Below are positions 25,999 through 34,286 of a stretch of DNA of 64,000 nt, one piece after another. The position numbers and the translations under genes were made by a program. The DNA is from Streptomyces seoulensis (GTDB lineage Bacteria; Actinomycetota; Actinomycetes; Streptomycetales; Streptomycetaceae): NCBI RefSeq assembly GCF_004328625.1, contig NZ_CP032229.1, positions 186,001-250,000 on the forward strand, given 5' to 3'. The notes below the pieces were generated by a model. It did no database searches, was not told the DNA's origin, and saw only the letters and a list, made by a program, of their open reading frames with translations. Numbering within the stretch: the stretch's first letter is position 1; each line of letters opens with the position of its first letter.

Positions 25999-27363
25999 AT
26001 GAACCACCCGGACCCCGCCGAGTCGCAGCCGTCGGTCACGTCGTTCGCCGGCCTGGACCTGCCGCCCGCGGTGCAGCGCAAGCTCGCCGAACTGGACGTG
26101 CGCGAGCCCTTCCCGATCCAGGCGGCCACGATCCCCGACGCGCTCGCCGGCCGCGACATCCTGGGACGCGCCCGCACCGGTTCCGGCAAGACCCTCGCCT
26201 TCGGCCTTCCGCTGCTCGCGCGTACGGCGGGCCGCCGGGCCGAATCCAAGTACCCGCTGGCCCTGATCCTGGTACCCACCCGTGAGCTGGCCCAGCAGGT
26301 GTCCGAGGCGCTCACCCCGTACGCCGCCGCGCTGGGGCTGCGGATGGCCGCGGTGGTCGGCGGTATGTCGATCGGCCGCCAGATCGCCGCGCTGCGCGAC
26401 GGCGCCGAGGTCGTCGTCGCCACCCCCGGCCGGCTGCACGACCTCGTCGAGCGCAAGGCGTGCCGCCTGGACCGGGTCCGCATCACCGTCCTCGACGAGG
26501 CCGACCAGATGTGCGACATGGGCTTCCTGCCGCAGGTCACCGAGGCGCTGGAGCAGGTACGGCCCGACGGTCAGCGCATGCTGTTCTCCGCGACTCTGGA
26601 CGGCGACGTCGACGGCCTGGTCCGCGACCACCTCCAGGACCCGGCCTCGCACTCGGTCGACCCCTCCGCGGGCGCGGTCACGACGATGGACCACCACGTC
26701 CTCGTCGTGCACGGGCCGGACCTGTACGCCGTGACCACCGAGATCGCCGCACGCGACGGCCGGGTGCTGCTGTTCCGGGACACCAAGCACGGCGTCGACC
26801 AGCTCACCCGGCATCTGCGAGCCAGCGGGGTACAGGCGGCGGCCCTGCACAGCGGCAAGTCCCAGCCCCAGCGCACGCGGACCCTCGCGCAGTTCAAGGA
26901 CGGCCAGATCACCGCGCTGGTGGCGACCAACGTCGCGGCGCGCGGCCTGCACATCGACGACCTCGACCTGGTGGTCAACGTCGACCCGCCGGCCGACGCC
27001 AAGGACTACCTGCACCGCGCGGGCCGTACCGCGCGCGGCGGCGGCTCCGGCAGCGTGGTCACGCTGGTGCTGTCCGGCCAGCGGCGCGAGCTGAGCCGGG
27101 TGACGTCGGAGGCGGGTGTCGAGCCGACGGTCACCAAGGTGCGATCCGGCGAGGCCGCGCTGACCCGGATCACCGGCGCCCGCAGGCCGTCGGGGACTCC
27201 GCTCGACGGCGGTCCCTACTCGCGCCCCAAGAACACCAACGCCCCCTTCCGGGGCATCGGCTCCAGCAAGGACACCTCCGGCGGCCGCCCGTCCCGCAAG
27301 ACGAGCGAGGCCCGCAAACTGGCGGAGGCCCGGCGGGCGGCGCAGGTACGTCGGGGGCGCTGA
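25999..27363 (+). CDS. DEAD-box RNA helicase
   Basis: 454 residues. Motifs: Q motif region FPIQAATIP, I ARTGSGKT (58-65), Ia PTRELAQQ, TPGRLHDL, II DEAD (VLDEADQM), III SAT, IV region LLFRDTKHG, V ATNVAARGLHIDDL, VI HRAGRTARGG. ATP-dependent RNA unwinding, typically in cold or stress RNA handling. The C-terminal tail is basic (KTSEARKLAEARRAAQVRRGR), and copies of this tail unit continue beyond the stop. ATG at 25999 with GGAAGG upstream; the 22-base repeats precede it. Confidence 0.93.
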   Translation: MNHPDPAESQPSVTSFAGLDLPPAVQRKLAELDVREPFPIQAATIPDALAGRDILGRARTGSGKTLAFGLPLLARTAGRRAESKYPLALILVPTRELAQQVSEALTPYAAALGLRMAAVVGGMSIGRQIAALRDGAEVVVATPGRLHDLVERKACRLDRVRITVLDEADQMCDMGFLPQVTEALEQVRPDGQRMLFSATLDGDVDGLVRDHLQDPASHSVDPSAGAVTTMDHHVLVVHGPDLYAVTTEIAARDGRVLLFRDTKHGVDQLTRHLRASGVQAAALHSGKSQPQRTRTLAQFKDGQITALVATNVAARGLHIDDLDLVVNVDPPADAKDYLHRAGRTARGGGSGSVVTLVLSGQRRELSRVTSEAGVEPTVTKVRSGEAALTRITGARRPSGTPLDGGPYSRPKNTNAPFRGIGSSKDTSGGRPSRKTSEARKLAEARRAAQVRRGR

Positions 27364-27545
27364 TCGCTCCGCGGGCGGGGCGGGTGGGGCGGGGGCGCCG
27401 AGCGGTTCGCCCAGGCCCGACGGCCGGCGCAGCTGGGCGGCGCCGTCGAGTGGTTCGCCCAGGCCCAGGCGGCCGGCGCAGCTGCGGCGAGGCGTCGAAG
27501 AGCTCGTAAAGGCCCGGCGGGCGGCGGATGTCCGGCGCACGGTGA
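27364..27545 (+). pseudogene. Decayed continuation of the helicase C-terminal repeat tail
   Basis: Three further copies of the tail unit lie after the TGA at 27361-27363. Copy 2 (from 27397, ERFAQARRPAQLGG) and copy 3 (from 27445, EWFAQA...) are in the helicase frame, 48 bases apart. Copy 3 has one extra base relative to copy 2, so copy 4 (from 27494, VEELVKARRAADVRRTVRRSP, then stop) is in the +1 frame. Removing the stop and that base would give a longer basic tail. Confidence 0.6.
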
Positions 27546-27592
27546 GGCGCTCGCCGTGAAGCGCGAGCGGCGCTGGCCCGGCGCGGGCCGAC

Positions 27593-27976
27593 TCAGACGC
27601 GGGTCAGCCGGTGCAGGGCCCAGTCGACCATGGGTGCGTAGACCAGTGGTACCGGTACCGGGGCCGTCAGGTGGACGGCGACCCGGGTACCAGTACCCTG
27701 CGGCCGCATGGTGTGTCCCACCAGTACCGGGATACCGAGGAAGTTGACCTTCCAGGCCCAGGCGCCCTTCGCCTCGTCGACCTCGGTGACCTCGAACCGC
27801 CCGCGCAGGAACCCCGCGACCTCGACCTCGCCCCGGGCACCCGGACGGATGACGTCGCCCTCCGTGCGGACGGCCCGCAGATGCGGCGCCCAGTGGGCCC
27901 ACTTTTCGTAGCGCGCGTACCGCTCCCAGACCACATCGGGCGCAGCGGGGCCCGCGACCGTGACGGTGTGCCGCAT
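27593..27976 (-). CDS. SRPBCC-family (polyketide cyclase-like) protein
   Basis: 127 residues with a START/SRPBCC fold: VTVAGPAAPDVVWERYARYEKWAHWAPHL, then alternating strands (GEVEVAGFLRGRFEVTEVDEAKG) and a C-terminal amphipathic helix. Small hydrophobic-ligand binder; function unknown and no polyketide genes nearby. ATG at 27976 with GGGAGG upstream. Confidence 0.8.
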   Translation of the reverse strand: MRHTVTVAGPAAPDVVWERYARYEKWAHWAPHLRAVRTEGDVIRPGARGEVEVAGFLRGRFEVTEVDEAKGAWAWKVNFLGIPVLVGHTMRPQGTGTRVAVHLTAPVPVPLVYAPMVDWALHRLTRV

Positions 27977-28081
27977 GACAGTCCTCCCAGCGATGTCCGG
28001 CCCAATGTACGAGGACGGACGGGAGGACGCGCGGCGAGCGGGACGCGGCCGGGCATCGGCCCCATCCAGCCCACGAGCGCC

Positions 28082-28510
28082 CTAGTTGCCGCCGCGCGAC
28101 TTGCGGGCGTGTTCCGGGGTGGGCGAGTCGATACGGCCCGAGCGGCCCTGGAGGCGGGGGTCGCTCGCGTTCACCACGCCCACTGGGGAACCGCTCTCGA
28201 TGACGGCGACCTGGCGGACCGCGTTCTCCTCCATCAGCCGGGCGACGTTGTCGAGACCGTCGTCGATATCGACGGTGACGAGACCCTCGCGCACCACCTC
28301 GGCGACGGTCATGTTCTCGGCGTCGGCCGCCTCCGCGAGCGCGCGTACCACGAGATCGTGATCGCTGACGAGGCCGCGCAGGGCGCCGCCCTCCACCACC
28401 AGCACGACGTCGACCCCGTCGTCACGCATCGTCCGCGCCACGGACGTGACCGACTCCCGGCCGTCCACCGTCGTGGGGTTCCCCGTCATGATCTCGCGCA
28501 CGCTGTCCAT
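28082..28510 (-). CDS. Tandem CBS-domain protein
   Basis: 142 residues, two CBS motifs: REIMTGNPTTVDGRESVTSVARTMRDDGVDVVLVVEGG and MTVAEVVREGLVTVDIDDGLDNVARLMEENAVRQVAV. These stand-alone modules usually sense adenine nucleotides and respond to stress in actinobacteria. The C-terminal 20 residues are basic and Gly-rich. ATG at 28510 with AAGGAGGA at ideal spacing. Confidence 0.9.
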   Translation of the reverse strand: MDSVREIMTGNPTTVDGRESVTSVARTMRDDGVDVVLVVEGGALRGLVSDHDLVVRALAEAADAENMTVAEVVREGLVTVDIDDGLDNVARLMEENAVRQVAVIESGSPVGVVNASDPRLQGRSGRIDSPTPEHARKSRGGN

Positions 28511-28649
28511 CGCCACTTCCTCCTTGATCGGCCACGGTCCTACGCCCCACCGTGTACCCCGCGAAGCGTCCGGACCCCCGCGCCGGGGTGCGAACGGGCT
28601 AGCGTCCGGCCAGGGTGGTAGGACGCCACCCCCTCCCTGAGGAGCCCCC

Positions 28650-28880
28650 ATGAACGCCTCCGGCAAGGACCGTCCGGCCAAGGGCGACAAGGTCGCCTGG
28701 AGCACCCACGGAACCGAGACCACCGGCAAGGTCGAAAAGAAGATCACCGAGCGCACGGAGGCCGCCGGCCGCACGGTCGACGCCTCCCCCGAGGAGCCGC
28801 AGTACGAGGTCCGCAGCGACAAGTCGGGGCAGACGGCGGTGCACAAGCCTGCGGCGCTGAAGAAGAAGGGGAAGTCGTAG
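28650..28880 (+). CDS. DUF2945-family small protein
   Basis: 76 residues, very Lys/Glu-rich: KGDKVAWSTHGTETTGKVEKKITERT, then PQYEVRSDKSGQTAVHKPAALKKKG. This is the DUF2945 (small SH3/Tudor-like) pattern, found in stress-related loci. ATG at 28650 with GAGGAG upstream. Divergent from the CBS gene. Confidence 0.83.
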   Translation: MNASGKDRPAKGDKVAWSTHGTETTGKVEKKITERTEAAGRTVDASPEEPQYEVRSDKSGQTAVHKPAALKKKGKS

Positions 28881-29034
28881 CGGGGCGGCGTTGGCGCCAA
28901 CTCCCGCGGACGGGTTTCAGCGGGCATGTGAGCACTAATTGGACATTGTTGCGATTCACCCTCCGGCGCGGGCATCGACGGGCACTATGTGTGCCAGCAG
29001 CAACACGCTTCGTGTAAGGAATCAAGGAGCACAA

Positions 29035-29970
29035 GTGTCCAAGCAGTTGCCCGTCTCCGCCGAGCCGGAGGATGGACCGGGCCAGAAGGCAGGGCGCAGG
29101 GGAGCGGTGCGCTACCTTCAGAACGAGGCAGCGCCAGGCGCCGCACGCAAGGTGCTGGGCAACGCCTTGCGCCTGAGCCGGGAATGCGCCGGCCTGAGTC
29201 TGGGTGAGGCGGCCGGTCGCCTCGGAGTGTCTTCCTCGAAGGTGAGCCGGATCGAATCCGGTATGCACTCGCCCAAGGAGCGTGAACTACCGGAGTTCTT
29301 CGGGACTTACGGGATCACGACTCCAGAGGAGCAGGGAAATCTGCGAGAGCTGGCAGCGGCCGCCCACCGGCCCACGTGGTGGCAGCCTTGGTCCACAGTG
29401 ACGCCGAAGTACCTTCAGGCCGTGGTCAGCTTCGAGGACATGGCAGACCGGGTCAGGTCCTTCGAACCCACTTATTTGCACGGCCTGCTACAGACTCCGG
29501 AGTACGCCCGAGCGCTGATCGAACGAGGCCGTGGCTCTGCGAGCACGTATGACGAGCTGGTCAGGTTCCGCGCCAAACGCCAGGAGCAGTTCGCTGCCTC
29601 GGACAAGAAGTTGCTCTGCGTCGTCGACGAGGCCACACTCGCTCGTTCCGTCGGTTCAGCGGCCATTATGCGCGGCCAGTTGCAACATCTGATCGACCTG
29701 ACGCACAACCCCCGGATTCAGCTTCGCCTCGCCCCTCTCTACGACTTCGACGTGCACGTCGAACTCGGCCCGACGACTATCTTCGACTTCGCCGGCCGCC
29801 TTCTCCCTACGATCGTCTTCACCGAGGGTTATGACGGTGGCCTAGTCATTGAGGACGAGGCAATGGTGGACCGGCGTGTGAAGGCGTTCGACGCGCTCGC
29901 CGCCAACTCGCTGGACTCCCACGCCATGCGAAGGCGGCTGAAGGCCATGCTGACCACGAGTCGCTACTGA
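29035..29970 (+). CDS. Helix-turn-helix XRE-family regulator with DUF5753 domain (Scr1-type)
   Basis: 311 residues. HTH at about 35-90 (LRLSRECAGLSLGEAAGRLGVSSSKVSRIESG), then the DUF5753 C-terminal domain (FEPTYLHGLLQTPEYARAL, FRAKRQEQF, RGQLQHLIDL, VFTEGYDGGLVIED). This large Streptomyces family is typically encoded beside a DUF397 gene. GTG at 29035 with AAGGAGC upstream. The third-position GC is lower than in neighbours, which hints at different origin. It overlaps the convergent methyltransferase by 7 bases. Confidence 0.9.
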   Translation: MSKQLPVSAEPEDGPGQKAGRRGAVRYLQNEAAPGAARKVLGNALRLSRECAGLSLGEAAGRLGVSSSKVSRIESGMHSPKERELPEFFGTYGITTPEEQGNLRELAAAAHRPTWWQPWSTVTPKYLQAVVSFEDMADRVRSFEPTYLHGLLQTPEYARALIERGRGSASTYDELVRFRAKRQEQFAASDKKLLCVVDEATLARSVGSAAIMRGQLQHLIDLTHNPRIQLRLAPLYDFDVHVELGPTTIFDFAGRLLPTIVFTEGYDGGLVIEDEAMVDRRVKAFDALAANSLDSHAMRRRLKAMLTTSRY

Positions 29971-30809
29971 AGCCTCTTCCGCCCGACCCCCGCGTACAAC
30001 GACACAAGCCGATCACTGAGCACTCCCGGCCCGCTCCCCACCTCTGGATGCCATTGGTGGGCCAGCACGACTCCTGGGTCCACGAGTTCGAGGCCCGCGA
30101 AGAACCGCTCGACCTCGTCCCGGCTGCGTACCTGTGCCGGCGTCCCCCGTTGGACGTACGTGTCGATGACGGCCGCCCACGTGTCCGGGGCGAAGTCGCC
30201 CGTGCAGTGGGTGAGGCTGAGGTAGGAGCCGGGGGCGAGGTGGTCCATGAAGCGGCGGACGATGCGGTAGGGGTCGCGGTCGTCGGGGATGAAGTGCAGC
30301 AGCGCGTGGAGGCTGAGGACCACCGGCTTGCCGAGGTCCACGACACCCTCGGCCTTCACCGCGGCGAGGACCGCGTCCGGATCGGTGGCGTCCGCCTGGA
30401 CGTAGCCCGTGCGCCCCTCGGGAGTGCCGGCGAGCAGCTCGTCCGCGTAGACGAGCACGATGGGGTCGTTGTCGATGTACATGACCCGGCTCTCCGGCGC
30501 GACACCCTGGACCACCTCGTGCAGGTTGGGCGCGGTCGGGATACCGGTACCCACGTCGATGAACTGCCGCATGCCGCACCGCTGGGCCAGGTACCGCGCG
30601 GCACGGTGCATATAGGCGCGGTTCACCCGGGCCACGGTCTCGATCGCGGGGAACAGCCGGATCACCGCCTGGGCGGCTTCCCGGTCCACGCTGTAATTGG
30701 TCTTGCCGCCCAGGTAGTAGTCGTACATCCGCGCACTGTGGGGCTGGTCCTGCCCTAAGAACACGTCGCCGCTGTCCTGCTCGTGCCCGTGTGCGGCCTG
30801 GTCCCCCAC
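29964..30809 (-). CDS. DUF574-family SAM-dependent methyltransferase
   Basis: 281 residues with the family signature: SARMYDYYLGGKTNY, VNRAYMHRAARYL, FIDVGTGIPTAPNLHEVVQ (SAM loop) and YIDNDPIVLVYADELL. A large actinobacterial family of unknown target. GTG at 30809 with GGGAGGG upstream. It separates the XRE gene from the DUF397 gene. Confidence 0.9.
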   Translation of the reverse strand: MGDQAAHGHEQDSGDVFLGQDQPHSARMYDYYLGGKTNYSVDREAAQAVIRLFPAIETVARVNRAYMHRAARYLAQRCGMRQFIDVGTGIPTAPNLHEVVQGVAPESRVMYIDNDPIVLVYADELLAGTPEGRTGYVQADATDPDAVLAAVKAEGVVDLGKPVVLSLHALLHFIPDDRDPYRIVRRFMDHLAPGSYLSLTHCTGDFAPDTWAAVIDTYVQRGTPAQVRSRDEVERFFAGLELVDPGVVLAHQWHPEVGSGPGVLSDRLVSLYAGVGRKRLQ

Positions 30810-31058
30810 TGTATTCCCTCCCAGGCATCCACGCTCACCCGTCCTCGCCAGGGGCGGAATGCACTTGCATTGTCCCTATCCATACCGACCGTTCAGCACC
30901 GATGTCCAGAGGTGAACGGTATTCGCAGCTTCCCGAGCGAGCCCGTGCCAAATTGACGCCGCGCAGGGGGCCGATACGGGTACTCGATCCGGGTACCGGA
31001 TCCAGGTACTACCAGGAGACACCGGCCGGCCGGGCGGCCGGCACCTCCCTCACCCTCG

Positions 31059-31283
31059 TCAGAGTTCGCCGCGGTCGAGCGCGGCGGCGAACGCGGCCGC
31101 GGTCCCCCTGGAGACCGCCATGACCGGGCCGTTCCGGGTCTTGGAGTCACGGAAGAGCACCTGGTCGCCGGACGGCCGCGCGATCTCCACGCACGACCCC
31201 TCCGGCAGGCTGTACGAACTCTTCTGCCACGCGACGCCGGCGCCGTCGGCGCCGCGCCGCTCCACAACCGTCGGTTTCCTCAC
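31059..31283 (-). CDS. DUF397 protein (likely partner of the nearby XRE regulator)
   Basis: 74 residues: WQKSSYSLPEGSCVEIARPSGDQVLFRDSKTRNGPVMAVSRGTAAAFAA, a standard DUF397 sequence. GTG at 31283 has AGGAGGTC at ideal spacing, so the longer in-frame reading is rejected. Its usual XRE partner is 1.1 kb away, with the methyltransferase between. Confidence 0.88.
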   Translation of the reverse strand: MRKPTVVERRGADGAGVAWQKSSYSLPEGSCVEIARPSGDQVLFRDSKTRNGPVMAVSRGTAAAFAAALDRGEL

Positions 31284-31773
31284 CGGACGACCTCCTGCGG
31301 TGAATGAACTCCCCGTTGCCGGGCTGCAATTGCATCCCGGCCCAGACGATGAGAGGTTGACCGTTCGCAGCGCCATGTATGCGTGCGGCAATCAACAATG
31401 TCTCGATTCAACTGTCGTCCTCTCGCATGCAAGTGCGCCGCACGGGCGGCCGCTTTGCTTTCACTTCCAGCCCGATCGAAACGGACGGGGGAATATGCAC
31501 CGGGCATGGAGTATGCGGGGGGCATTCGTACAGTCATAGCGGAGAAGGCGAGCCGGGTCGCGGCACCGGGGCTCTCAACTGGAACAGACGGGGCGCACTG
31601 ACAGGGCGCACTCTCACCGAAATCGAACGTGGCTCCCAGGGGTGACAGATTATCCCTCTGGCAATTCGATGGCCACGGCGTGAGAAATTCCGCATTCCAC
31701 TGCCCAACTGGGTTTCACACGGCCTTAGTTCGACCTAACGTCCCGTCGTGCTCGGCGACGTGTCGAGCGGCAT

Positions 31774-31816
31774 GGGGCCCCGGCGCATGATTTTGGCGGT
31801 CAGCGGCCGGGGCCCC
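31774..31816 (+). promoter_or_regulatory. Leader hairpin before the small CPLC protein gene
   Basis: Perfect 11-base arms GGGGCCCCGGC (31774-31784) and GCCGGGGCCCC (31806-31816) with a 21-base loop, 31 bases before the start at 31847. It could be a terminator of upstream reading or an attenuator. Confidence 0.5.
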
Positions 31817-31828
31817 GTATCCACGACT

Positions 31829-31840
31829 CCTCCTAGGAGG
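31829..31840 (+). promoter_or_regulatory. Ribosome-binding site inside a perfect palindrome
   Basis: CCTCCTAGGAGG contains the AGGAGG site for the ATG at 31847. CCTC/GAGG can pair around a CTAG loop and mask the site. Confidence 0.55.
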
Positions 31841-31846
31841 CCCGCG

Positions 31847-32149
31847 ATGACCCCCTCCCCTCGGCAGCGGCGCCGTAAACCGCGCCACGCCCGCCCCCGG
31901 CCCGCACGCTGGGGCCGGCGGTGCCCGCTCTGTCTCGTCGACGCGCTGGAGGCCGCCGTCGGGCCCGCCGGGCAGCTGTTCCTCGCCCACCGGGCCGAGC
32001 ACTGGCTCGCCGCGACGGGTGCCTGTCTGGTGCTGCTGCGCATGGCCGGACAGCGCTGCCCGCACGCCGCCGGCGCGCCCACCCAGCTCACTGCCGGGGT
32101 GGAGCGCCCCGAAGGTTCCGGCGCCCGCGAGGCCCACGATGCCCGCTGA
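31847..32149 (+). CDS. Small basic hypothetical protein with CPLC motif
   Basis: 100 residues: an Arg-rich N-terminus (RQRRRKPRHARPRPARWGRR), a CPLC pair at about 25-28, a central helix (LDALEAAVGP... HRAEHWLAATGACLVLLRMAG) and a further QRCPHA. The cysteines could bind a metal with His, but no known domain was recognised. ATG at 31847 has a perfect ribosome site. Its last codons overlap the next gene's start by 11 bases, so the two should be translated together. Confidence 0.6.
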   Translation: MTPSPRQRRRKPRHARPRPARWGRRCPLCLVDALEAAVGPAGQLFLAHRAEHWLAATGACLVLLRMAGQRCPHAAGAPTQLTAGVERPEGSGAREAHDAR

Positions 32150-32408
32150 ATCCAGCCACGCCGCGAACAGCGCGGCCCACATCGGGCACGTCATCGAGCG
32201 GGTGCGCAGGCAGGCCCGCGTCAGCCCGGAAGCCCTGGCCCACAAGACCGGTGCGGGCCTCGGTCACATCGCCGACGTCCTCGCCGGGCGACGCTTCCCC
32301 AGCCGTCGCTTCATCATCAGCTGCGCCAGGGCGTGCGGCGCCGATCCCCAGGTGCTGCTCATGGTCTGGGAGGACGAGCACGACCGCCCGCGTACACCAC
32401 CGCGGTGA
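32139..32408 (+). CDS. Small helix-turn-helix protein
   Basis: 89 residues. The middle (IGHVIERVRRQARVSPEALAHKTGAGLGHIADVLAGRRFPSR) reads as an XRE-type HTH, followed by FIISCARACGADPQVLLMVWEDEHD, typical of short Streptomyces XRE proteins. Likely DNA-binding. ATG at 32139 overlaps the preceding gene by 11 bases. Confidence 0.65.
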   Translation: MPAESSHAANSAAHIGHVIERVRRQARVSPEALAHKTGAGLGHIADVLAGRRFPSRRFIISCARACGADPQVLLMVWEDEHDRPRTPPR

Positions 32409-32518
32409 GCTTCGGCCACGTATCGGTGATTCATCTGGATTCCTCACCCGTCGTCCGGTCGGCGGTCTACCGTGAAGTCACGCCGCGCGGACCGTCGCGG
32501 CCCCGTGAGAGGAGTCCT

Positions 32519-33055
32519 GTGTCATCACCTTGCGATCCCTCGGAAGCGCCCGTCGGCGACGTGGGTGGAGCGCTCCTGATGATTGACTCTCGGCTCCAGG
32601 CGATCTACGACGAAAAGGCTGAGGTCGATCCCGAATACCAGCGGCTGCTCGACCAGTTCGCCGCGTCCCTGGGCCCCTCGGGGCTGGACGCGCTGCTGGA
32701 CGGCACCTGCACGCTGATCTATCTGTACATGAAGTGGCTGCGGCTGGCCTGCGAGGCGCACGACCAGGACGTCATCGAGACCGTGGTGCCCACCCTCGTG
32801 GGCACGATGCGCAAGATGCCGCAGACCTTCCGTCCCGAGGTCATCCCCATCATGGCCGGGCTGCTCATCTCCTCGGGCCTCGGCCTGAGCCCGAGCCTGT
32901 GGCGTGCGCAGTACGGGCGTTGGACCGACGCCGAGATGAATCCGCTGGAGGGTACGGCGGTTCTGCTCGCCGAGCACATCAACCGGATGTCCAACGACCG
33001 TGACTTCGCCACCCGCATGGTCACCGACGCCCTGAGCGGCGCGGACAAGGAGTAG
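32519..33055 (+). CDS. Hypothetical protein
   Basis: 178 residues, mostly helical, no signal peptide; hydrophobic stretch FRPEVIPIMAGLLISSGLGL is probably buried helix. Not recognised. GTG at 32519 with GAGAGGAG upstream is chosen; an ATG at 32579 also has a fair site. It ends at the terminator shared with the convergent reductase gene. Confidence 0.6.
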   Translation: MSSPCDPSEAPVGDVGGALLMIDSRLQAIYDEKAEVDPEYQRLLDQFAASLGPSGLDALLDGTCTLIYLYMKWLRLACEAHDQDVIETVVPTLVGTMRKMPQTFRPEVIPIMAGLLISSGLGLSPSLWRAQYGRWTDAEMNPLEGTAVLLAEHINRMSNDRDFATRMVTDALSGADKE

Positions 33056-33082
33056 GCGGACAAGGAGCAGGGCGACACACCG

Positions 33083-33117
33083 GCTCAGGGCAGCCCCGTA
33101 CGGGAGCTGCCCTGAGC
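33083..33117. terminator. Bidirectional terminator
   Basis: Perfect 12-base arms GCTCAGGGCAGC (33083-33094) and GCTGCCCTGAGC (33106-33117), with a smaller palindrome CCCGTACGGG nested in the loop, between convergent stops at 33055 and 33123. Confidence 0.85.
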
Positions 33118-33122
33118 GCTGG

Positions 33123-33767
33123 TCACTTGCGCCAGAACAGGTGGTGCGTCACCCCGCTCGAACTGGGGACGACGTCCAGGTGGAACCGGTCCAGCAGTTC
33201 GTCCGGGGACTCCCAGAGCCGTACGCCCGAGCCGAGCTTCACCGGCGAGACGGCAACGTGCAGGATGTCGACGAGGTCGGCGTCGAGGAACTCCCGGATG
33301 GTGGTGGCCCCTCCCCCGATCCGTACGTCCTTGCCCTGTGCCGCCTCCTTGGCCTGCGCGAGCACTTCCGCCGGTTCGCCCTCCACGAAGTGGAACGTGG
33401 TGTCGGAGAGCGTGATCGAGGGCCGCTTGTGGTGCGTCAGCACGAACACCGGTGTGTGGAAGGGTGGTTCGTCACCCCACCAGCCCTCCCACTCCAGGTC
33501 CTCCCAAGGCCCGCGCTGCGGGCCGAACTTGTTCCGCCCCATGATCTCCGCGCCGATGTTCCGCGCGAAGTCCCGCGTGAGGTAGTCGTCCAGCCCGCGG
33601 CTCCCGCCCCCGTCGGTGCGCATCGGCCAGCTCGCCGTGGCCCCGGCCCACGAGAACAGCCTCCCGGGGTCCACATGCCCGAACGGCCTCTCCAGCGTCT
33701 GATCCTCCCCGGCCGCGATCCCATCACTGGACACCGTGAAGTTCTGCACCCGCACTAGCTGACCCAC
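33123..33767 (-). CDS. Dihydrofolate reductase-family (RibD C-terminal) protein
   Basis: 214 residues of the RibD_C/DHFR-like fold: VRVQNFTVSSDGIAAGEDQ, EIMGRNKFGP, VFVLTHHKRPSITLSDTTFHFVEG, DVRIGGGATTIREFLDADLVD, LGSGVRLW. NADPH-dependent reductase of unknown substrate, not the essential folate enzyme. GTG at 33767 with AGGAGGAG upstream is preferred over an upstream reading. Confidence 0.87.
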   Translation of the reverse strand: MGQLVRVQNFTVSSDGIAAGEDQTLERPFGHVDPGRLFSWAGATASWPMRTDGGGSRGLDDYLTRDFARNIGAEIMGRNKFGPQRGPWEDLEWEGWWGDEPPFHTPVFVLTHHKRPSITLSDTTFHFVEGEPAEVLAQAKEAAQGKDVRIGGGATTIREFLDADLVDILHVAVSPVKLGSGVRLWESPDELLDRFHLDVVPSSSGVTHHLFWRK

Positions 33768-33845
33768 TCGCTCCTCCTGGGCGGTCGACAACAGTGGTGA
33801 GACTGACGGGGCCAGTGAAACTCATCGCGGCCCGTCGGCGAGGGA

Positions 33846-34286
33846 TCAACCCAGTTCCCCGAGGGCCGCGTTGGCGCGCTCGGTGACCAGGGCGAGCACG
33901 CGGCCGGTGGCGGCGAGGTCCGCTGCGGGGATACCGCCCCAGACGCGTGCGGTGATGGGAGCGGTCTCCTCGGCGACGGTGGCCATCAGCTCGCGGCCCG
34001 CGTCCGTGGGGCGAAGGTGCGCGCCCTCCTCGGCGAGGAGGCGCCTGGTGAGCAGTTCGTCGAGGGTGGCGTGGATGCCGGCCGGATCGGCCTTGAGGGA
34101 GTGCTCGACCTGGGCGGCGAGGGCGTCCGGAGTCTGCGGGGTCTCGGCGGTGATGGCGGCACGCAGGGCGACCTGCTGCTGAAACGTCATGCCGTGCCGG
34201 GCTAGGACGCGCTCCAGCACGCCGCGAGCGGCGTAGTGGGCCAGAGCGAGGTCACGGGCGCCGGTGACGGGTCCGGGGGTGGTCAT
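33846..34286 (-). CDS. MarR-like winged-helix protein
   Basis: 146 residues. The middle resembles a MarR winged helix (VALRAAITAETPQTPDALAAQVEHSLKADPAGIHATLDELLTRRLLAEEGAHLRPTDAGRELM). It is coupled to the upstream MarR gene by an ATGA overlap at 34283-34286. Possibly a partner or second regulator. Confidence 0.75.
   Translation of the reverse strand: MTTPGPVTGARDLALAHYAARGVLERVLARHGMTFQQQVALRAAITAETPQTPDALAAQVEHSLKADPAGIHATLDELLTRRLLAEEGAHLRPTDAGRELMATVAEETAPITARVWGGIPAADLAATGRVLALVTERANAALGELG

Larger units (their letters stand above)
31284..31846. other. Gene-poor region, 563 bases
   Basis: No reading frame here looks coding in amino-acid content or codon bias, and base composition is more even than around it. 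The right end holds the hairpin and the palindromic ribosome site described separately. Nothing else recognised. Confidence 0.5.

Noticed and set aside
27640..27730. GGTACC-rich repeats as part of an operator family with 25829-25878
   Set aside because: Here they lie inside the SRPBCC coding sequence (Val-Pro codons) and have no fixed spacing.
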